From NCBI GenBank assembly GCA_000727475.1, contig KL647290.1, positions 2,841,534 to 2,905,533 on the forward strand: a DNA stretch of 64,000 nt, written 5' to 3'. Of the stretch, positions 61,701 through 64,000 are shown piece after piece (the stretch's first letter is position 1; the number at the start of each line of letters is the position of its first letter). The notes beneath the pieces were generated by a model. It saw only the letters and a program-made list of their open reading frames with translations, made no database searches and had not been told where the DNA came from. The position numbers were made by a program, and so were the translations under genes. The DNA comes from Sarcocystis neurona. Its lineage: Eukaryota > Apicomplexa > Conoidasida > Eucoccidiorida > Sarcocystidae.

Positions 61701-63184
61701 ACACGTGAATACTTTATCTACGGCGGACGTGCGGTAGTCACGCGGTGTAAGCACACCGATAAATCACCACACACGGGAACGAAAGGTAGCTTGTGGATGG
61801 AAAATGTCTATAAAGACACGTGTATGCACAGCAAAGCCAAGGTGGCGCGAGCGGTCTCAGGGGGACCAAACGCGCGCCGGGATACACAGGACAGCGAATT
61901 CGGCAGTTAGGTGTTGTTGTAACCATACCTGCAGCATATGTGTATTAGCCTGCATGTGAACGCTTCAGCGCCATCAACATGTGGGATATGAAGAGGGGTG
62001 AGGTGGACACGCACGTTAACACCAAACAACATGTTCTTCGATGAAGGCGAGAGGAGACAGAGTGGTGCGCTAGTTTTCTGGTGGCATGCATGCCTGCTGC
62101 TGCTGCCGCGCTTCTTCGTAATTGGTGGGGGGGGCCGCTCAGTTGAAAAGAGCAACAGCGACAAGCACTCATTCAAGTGGTCTGTGTCACAGACTGTCGT
62201 CCTTCGTGGCAGGCAGACGCAGCCGCGTTTGTACGCACTGCTGCTGTATGCGCTCGTGCGGCCGTCCGTGCTGCAGATATATGTGCTCGCGGTGATATTC
62301 ACTCATCCACCCCTCTGCCGTTGCCGCTCTTATTGCCTCTGCTATCCCGTAACCCCCCTTTTGAAGTGGCAAATGTTGTTTTTGCCTGTGTGTATCACGT
62401 CTTTCCATATAGAAAAAATGTTGCGTTGTTGCCTCACCCCTCTGGCCTCTTTACTGTGACTAAGCCGAACACGCTGTAACACCAGCTCGACCGTACTGCT
62501 GCTCTCGCTGGCGTCACCTGCAGTATTGCTTTTACACCACTATCTGTAACCCGTGCACTAGCAAATTATGTATCTGCTGGCGGTGTTGTTGTTTCTTCTT
62601 ATGCCCCAATGATTGAGGAAGTGTTTCATTGCGGCTGCAGCTCGTGCTGCGGCCTCTGATGCTGCTCGGATTCTTCTCTTCTTAAATGAATGAGAAGCTG
62701 CTGCTGCCATCCTGACTGCGACTCATGTTGTTGATCCCGTCGCTGCCGTCCTTGTTGCAGTCGCTGGTGTTGCTGCTATATGCCTACCCTCTGGACTGAC
62801 TGCCACTGCTGCTGCCGCTATCCCTGCTGCCTGGGCTGATGCCGCGTGCAGAGTACTTTATTTTTGACGAAAATTCGCCAAGAAGCAAAGTCTGTGACTA
62901 ATTATTTGCACCGCGTGATCTTGGAGCTCCGGAGGATGAAAAGGAAGTCCCCCTCCTCTTCGTGGTTTTACTTCTTAAATGCCACTCCCCCAGCTCCCCT
63001 CTCTCGTGCGCCAACTTCCAAAGGCGTAGCCGCCAGACTTAAACGGCGCTTGCTTTCTTCCTGGACTGGAGGCGTCGCCCGTTTACGCCGAATGCCCGAG
63101 CGCTGGAGAAGAAGACTAGGGAAAAAAATTTTCAGGAGAAGGTACTGGTCAGCCTGTGAAGTCGCATCTCCTTCCCTGTACTAG
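38882..63184 (+). CDS. Large secreted multi-exon protein, unrecognised family (16 exons, 1,938 aa)
   Basis: Exons: 38882-39809, 40846-40983, 43213-43347, 45934-46086, 47550-47960, 49865-50130, 51661-51696, 52833-53088, 54140-55603, 56904-56947, 58006-58420, 59355-59480, 60065-60315, 60441-60526, 60868-61642, 62852-63184. Every junction agrees in phase, most being phase 1, and the total is 5,817 nt, an exact codon multiple with the only stop at the end. The N-terminus has a basic region then a hydrophobic core (LLEILLSMLLLVSFLIG) and an AGAVA cleavage-like site, so entry to the secretory route is likely. The middle is Ala/Ser/Pro-rich; the rest is mostly helical with one clear membrane-like segment in exon 5 and a Cys cluster in exon 14. 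No family is recognised. Length, signal and many introns would suit a coccidian rhoptry-neck-type protein such as RON5, but that is untested. Small exons 7 and 10 are the least sure. Confidence 0.65.
40846..40983 (+). CDS. Gene 2 exon 2
   Basis: Exon of 138 nt between TTTATTGCAG and AATG/GTAAGC, phase 1 in and out. Codes IGASVAGAGGRMALTLTARV then a strongly basic WRLRRKNKK and FFLTNVKAYVGHGLKN. Splice signals are near consensus on both sides and the frame is open only in the needed phase over its full length. Confidence 0.75.
43135..43189. repeat. (GT)n microsatellite
   Basis: An almost pure GT run of about 27 units with two C interruptions near its right end. It lies in intron 2 of gene 2, ending about 20 bp before the exon 3 acceptor. 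Confidence 0.95.
43213..43347 (+). CDS. Gene 2 exon 3
   Basis: Exon of 135 nt following TTTCTTCCTGTAG, phase 1 in, GAAA/GTAAGC donor, phase 1 out. Ends MAALTTSVSEKRRLIKRLSS then LIQKE, a charged amphipathic helix. The first 20 residues (SKYILSHTYITSICHTN) look less typical, so a shorter exon using a later acceptor is possible. A (GT)n tract ends just before the acceptor. Confidence 0.6.
45934..46086 (+). CDS. Gene 2 exon 4
   Basis: Phase 1 in after GCTGCGACTTCAG, phase 1 out at AGAA/GTGAGC. Codes PTEAKDRGKELFRVLRVMRS, ALDIRATVPQNNPYLVLSSL and HLIDSIRSNR, a helical segment. A second in-frame, phase-identical acceptor eight bases later (CCTACAG) would drop only part of the first residues. Other exons may lie in the 2.6-kb intron before it, but none is required by phase. 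Confidence 0.7.
47550..47960 (+). CDS. Gene 2 exon 5: hydrophobic, membrane-like segment
   Basis: Phase 1 in after GCGGTGCAG, phase 1 out at CACG/GTAAGA. About 137 residues: WSFFDLLRLRGVLGLVTVS, then SAVQSAVRYIGLGHLVLPGG, then the long apolar stretch FFFGPVAALTNIASIALGII ending CVTRVDELF. The last is long and hydrophobic enough for a membrane span or a buried hairpin. It is one of the largest clean exons in the gene. A donor at 47949 (GTAAAA) is an alternative in the same phase. Confidence 0.8.
49865..50130 (+). CDS. Gene 2 exon 6
   Basis: Phase 1 in after GTGTACGCAG, phase 0 out at CTAC/GTGAGT. Codes LKVRKDPAARAVLRQVLQGE, GLLLLSNMWQMKSVRHGEIH, then AIFLEHGISAGLPNFTLGIA and EYGSRKPELRDCY. 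Helical, with a hydrophobic turn-rich centre. Both splice sites are good and the frame is open only in the phase dictated by exon 5. Confidence 0.8.
51661..51696 (+). CDS. Gene 2 exon 7: 36-nt micro-exon (tentative)
   Basis: Twelve codons, TDAPISEEIELR, between GTTTGCGTTGTGCAG and CGG/GTAATG. Phase 0 on both sides fits between exons 6 and 8, which also join directly in phase 0. It could therefore be a cassette exon or a false one. Its content continues the charged helical character of the flanks. Confidence 0.4.
52833..53088 (+). CDS. Gene 2 exon 8
   Basis: Phase 0 in after GTCGTTCCGTAG; codes CDGAWRDVERFAGSLTSVLS, YVALSFRKYVADMLLVAYNT, then WQSGLEGFAAAHKTLEEATT and PSELFRRPELG. The donor GTAAAG at 53089 leaves phase 1. 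A second donor (ACAG/GTGTGA at about 53132) is also phase 1 and would add KDVRRLSVGIINT. The frame opens exactly at the acceptor, after a TAG at 52830-52832. Confidence 0.75.
54140..55603 (+). CDS. Gene 2 exon 9: Pro/Ala/Ser-rich region and helical domain
   Basis: The longest exon, about 488 residues. Phase 1 in after TTTGCTCCTGCAG, phase 1 out at ATCG/GTAGGC. It opens with IFFVLQNLHNWQPVPA, passes through Pro/Ser/Ala-rich sequence with a ten-G homopolymer (54442-54451) coding Gly and Ala runs, and ends with an ordered part: KKLRAARAQVMMKLLNRGVA, GLSSILGRFVLLLTALNRG, MPIRILVATFAGLYLKLNG and QSFWQRLFHRRGSKGPSLLH. An upstream in-frame ATG at 54052 would make this look like a gene start, but the phase-matched acceptor and the neighbours favour an internal exon. 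Confidence 0.78.
56904..56947 (+). CDS. Gene 2 exon 10: 44-nt exon (tentative)
   Basis: Phase 1 in after GTCTGCTGTAG and phase 0 out at ACT/GTAAGT, coding AAELRALFINVANT. It converts the phase 1 end of exon 9 to the phase 0 start needed at 58006. Without it, exon 11 would have to begin at a different acceptor (58133, after a strong pyrimidine tract), which is phase 1 and also open. Both routes keep the frame, so alternative splicing is possible. Confidence 0.5.
58006..58420 (+). CDS. Gene 2 exon 11
   Basis: Phase 0 in after CTAGTCGCATGCAG: PRARISVLRSVEVAADEKIQ then CIRLLQLHVGSP. From the internal acceptor at 58133 (CTCTTTGCAG) the frame continues TMSSTIPARATVPRLLLHLL, WRGWGLIARRRAEAECTIP and PKRRKLAVAPARAVLKWPTF. 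The donor GTAGAA at 58421 is weak, phase 1. Several alternative starts (58006, 58084, 58133) stay in frame. Confidence 0.65.
59121..59152. repeat. 16-bp direct repeat
   Basis: TTCACATACAGATGC-like sequence occurs twice back to back, in intron 11 of gene 2. Confidence 0.8.
59355..59480 (+). CDS. Gene 2 exon 12
   Basis: Codes RLVVRCPALLLQTHFKHLRC then TKTLVLTDFNGDTAVFVP, ending at CCAG/GTGAGG, phase 1. The donor and the reading frame are well supported by exon 13. The acceptor is uncertain: GGCCACAG at 59347-59354 gives the needed phase 1, while the better-looking CATACAG at 59337-59343 gives phase 2 and would need a different end to exon 11. Confidence 0.6.
60065..60315 (+). CDS. Gene 2 exon 13
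   Basis: Phase 1 in after GTCCTCCTGCAG, phase 0 out at AAAGTT/GTAAGT. Codes PALTNDQRLKACKVEFQVRE, IEASFEMTGPGEGRLHIPPS, then LLTEAEEESDMLLAIEGSF and WLNGFPLISSKV. The alternation of polar and apolar residues suggests strands, unlike the helical exons before it. Both splice sites are near consensus. Confidence 0.78.
60441..60526 (+). CDS. Gene 2 exon 14: Cys-cluster exon
   Basis: An 86-nt exon, phase 0 in, phase 2 out at GCAT/GTGCGT. Codes IAKIVWTNHPCTRPSADVKY then FCSCERHS. Three Cys within about 15 residues suggest a disulfide-held turn in a secreted protein. The acceptor is a triple CAG (60432-60440): any of the three gives the same frame and adds 0, 1 or 2 Gln. The phase 2 end matches exon 15 exactly. 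Confidence 0.65.
60868..61642 (+). CDS. Gene 2 exon 15
   Basis: Phase 2 in after CGCTTTTTTACAG: YKISNEISWKDVFETVQPEH, VLGFPGLLPSTPQ, then a helical KTGREVAKEVFENMNRKAVY and NIFLFVKPQAFFSLDFGTLV, AASIFWPIYQRLPQ. A Pro/Ser/Thr-rich linker follows, then EERAILCSLLVFLASESKP. It ends in phase 0 at CCC/GTGAGT. If this donor were skipped, translation would stop at 61708 after HGIIQLVSEMSASTPYT, giving a protein about 90 residues shorter. Confidence 0.78.
62852..63184 (+). CDS. Gene 2 exon 16: basic C-terminal tail
   Basis: Phase 0 in after GATGCCGCGTGCAG. STLFLTKIRQEAKSVTNYLH continues the helix left open by exon 15. The tail is very basic: LRRMKRKSPSSSW, ARLKRRLLSSW, RLRRMPERWRRRLGKKIFRR, ending ASPSLY at TAG 63182-63184. 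The join to exon 15 rests on phase and on continuity of the helix. Confidence 0.65.
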   Translation, partial: STLFLTKIRQEAKSVTNYLHRVILELRRMKRKSPSSSWFYFLNATPPAPLSRAPTSKGVAARLKRRLLSSWTGGVARLRRMPERWRRRLGKKIFRRRYWSACEVASPSLY

Positions 63185-63491
63185 ACAGACACCTCCATGC
63201 AGGCAGATATAGGTGGGCCTGTACGTGCGCACACGTAGGTAAGTAGATCTGTCAGGAAAGATAACTGTCTATGCGTCCAGATCTAAGGCAGTCACAGCAA
63301 CTGTCTATACGTGTGCAAAACGTGGGCTAAACCTGTGGGTGGTGACACCATGAGGAGCAAGTGACGGTCCAGTCTTATGGTGGTTCTTCAGTGCTTCACA
63401 TAGATTTGAAGAGACTCAGACTCCTCTAGCAACCTACATCGATGAGGAATCTTTCCTTGCTTCATATTTGTCAGATCCTGAGCCGTGGGCA

Positions 63492-63659
63492 GTAATTCAC
63501 TAGCCAAAGCGATCAGGTCCCGTAAAAGGAAGTCGAAAGCCAGCCAGTGTTACGAGAACGCTAGGTGGTTCACTACGCATTCGTATATATGCGTGCTTCT
63601 GACTGCTGCACTCTGTCACAGCAGTGAAGGAGCACCGAAGAAGAGGCGTGCCGACTTTG
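63492..63659 (+). CDS. Candidate exon with signal-like segment (weak)
   Basis: An open frame with no ATG at its left end, entered in phase 2 after GGGCAG and ending at TTTG/GTGAGC. It includes a basic stretch (SRKRKSK) and then the hydrophobic YICVLLTAALCHSSEGAP, which resembles a signal sequence with a cleavage site. It could be an early exon of a further plus-strand gene running out of the window. No family is recognised. Confidence 0.25.
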
Positions 63660-64000
63660 GTGAGCGCGCATGGCGGTGCTTGTATATGCATATATATATA
63701 TACATTGATACAAATGTAGACACGTAGATGGACGGATAGATAGATACGCATATCCATGCATATATATTTACATATATACATATATATGCGTGTACGTATA
63801 AAACTCCGGCGGGAGAGTGTTGAAGTGGTCCTGCCACTGCGACTCGTTTCCTGGATTGTCTCGGTGACCCAGAGCAGTTCAACCGCACCCGTATATGCAC
63901 GCGGACATCTGTATATGCATCCAGACGTATGTACATATGTATACAGATAGGAAGATGGACAGGTAGGTAAAAGAATATACACACACACACGTATGTATAT

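Noticed and set aside
1..64000. Telomere-like TTTAGGG arrays
   Set aside because: Only isolated single copies occur (for example near 33026, 33565 and 53804); no tandem array, so no telomeric or interstitial telomere block.
1..64000. CRISPR array, bacterial operon or prophage
   Set aside because: The repeats are triplet or dinucleotide tracts and short minisatellites without regular spacers; genes are intron-rich and eukaryotic.
1..64000. Retrotransposon or endogenous viral gene
   Set aside because: No reverse transcriptase, integrase or protease motif and no paired long terminal repeats were seen in the open frames.
1..64000. tRNA or rRNA genes
   Set aside because: No sequence was recognised as either; a covariance-model search would be needed to exclude tRNAs.

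Overview
The window looks like nuclear DNA of a coccidian apicomplexan, most likely Eimeria. Three things point there: long CAG/CTG trinucleotide arrays that translate as Gln, Ala, Ser or Leu runs; many (TA)n and (GT)n microsatellites; and intron-rich genes with GTAAG-type donors and short exons. The species cannot be told from sequence alone, and there is no bacterial, organellar or viral gene organisation.

Two large plus-strand genes account for most of the interpretable sequence. Both were assembled by eye from matching splice sites, matching intron phase and open frame. Gene 1 (about 4.6-26.3 kb) encodes a phosphatidylinositol-specific phospholipase C X-domain protein. The small catalytic domain is cut into eight exons and inflated by Gln/Ala/Ser-rich insertions, and it follows a low-complexity N-terminal extension of about 1,500 residues. 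Both catalytic histidines, the Asp of the LDLR motif and the end of the barrel can be followed from exon to exon with consistent phase. No PH, EF-hand, Y or C2 domain is visible. Gene 2 (about 38.9-63.2 kb) is a chain of about 16 exons with a hydrophobic N-terminal signal, an Ala/Ser/Pro-rich middle, helical and membrane-like segments and a basic tail. The chain is 5,817 nt long, which is 1,938 codons plus a stop. I do not recognise its family; its size, signal and exon-rich structure would suit a secreted coccidian invasion-organelle protein, but that is speculation.

Layout: 1-4.5 kb is CTG-rich with no secure gene; 4.6-26.35 kb is gene 1 in a triplet-repeat-rich segment; 26.35-38.88 kb is repeat-poor with no secure gene, two small tandem repeats and a few weak exon candidates; 38.88-63.18 kb is gene 2, with few triplet repeats and with microsatellites confined to introns; 63.2-64 kb has a weak candidate exon of a further gene. 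The change near 26 kb resembles the repeat-rich/repeat-poor segmentation described for Eimeria chromosomes.

Exon ends are inferences without transcript support. Exon choice is strong for the phospholipase core and for most of gene 2. It is weak for the N-terminal exons of gene 1, where CAG arrays keep all three frames open.
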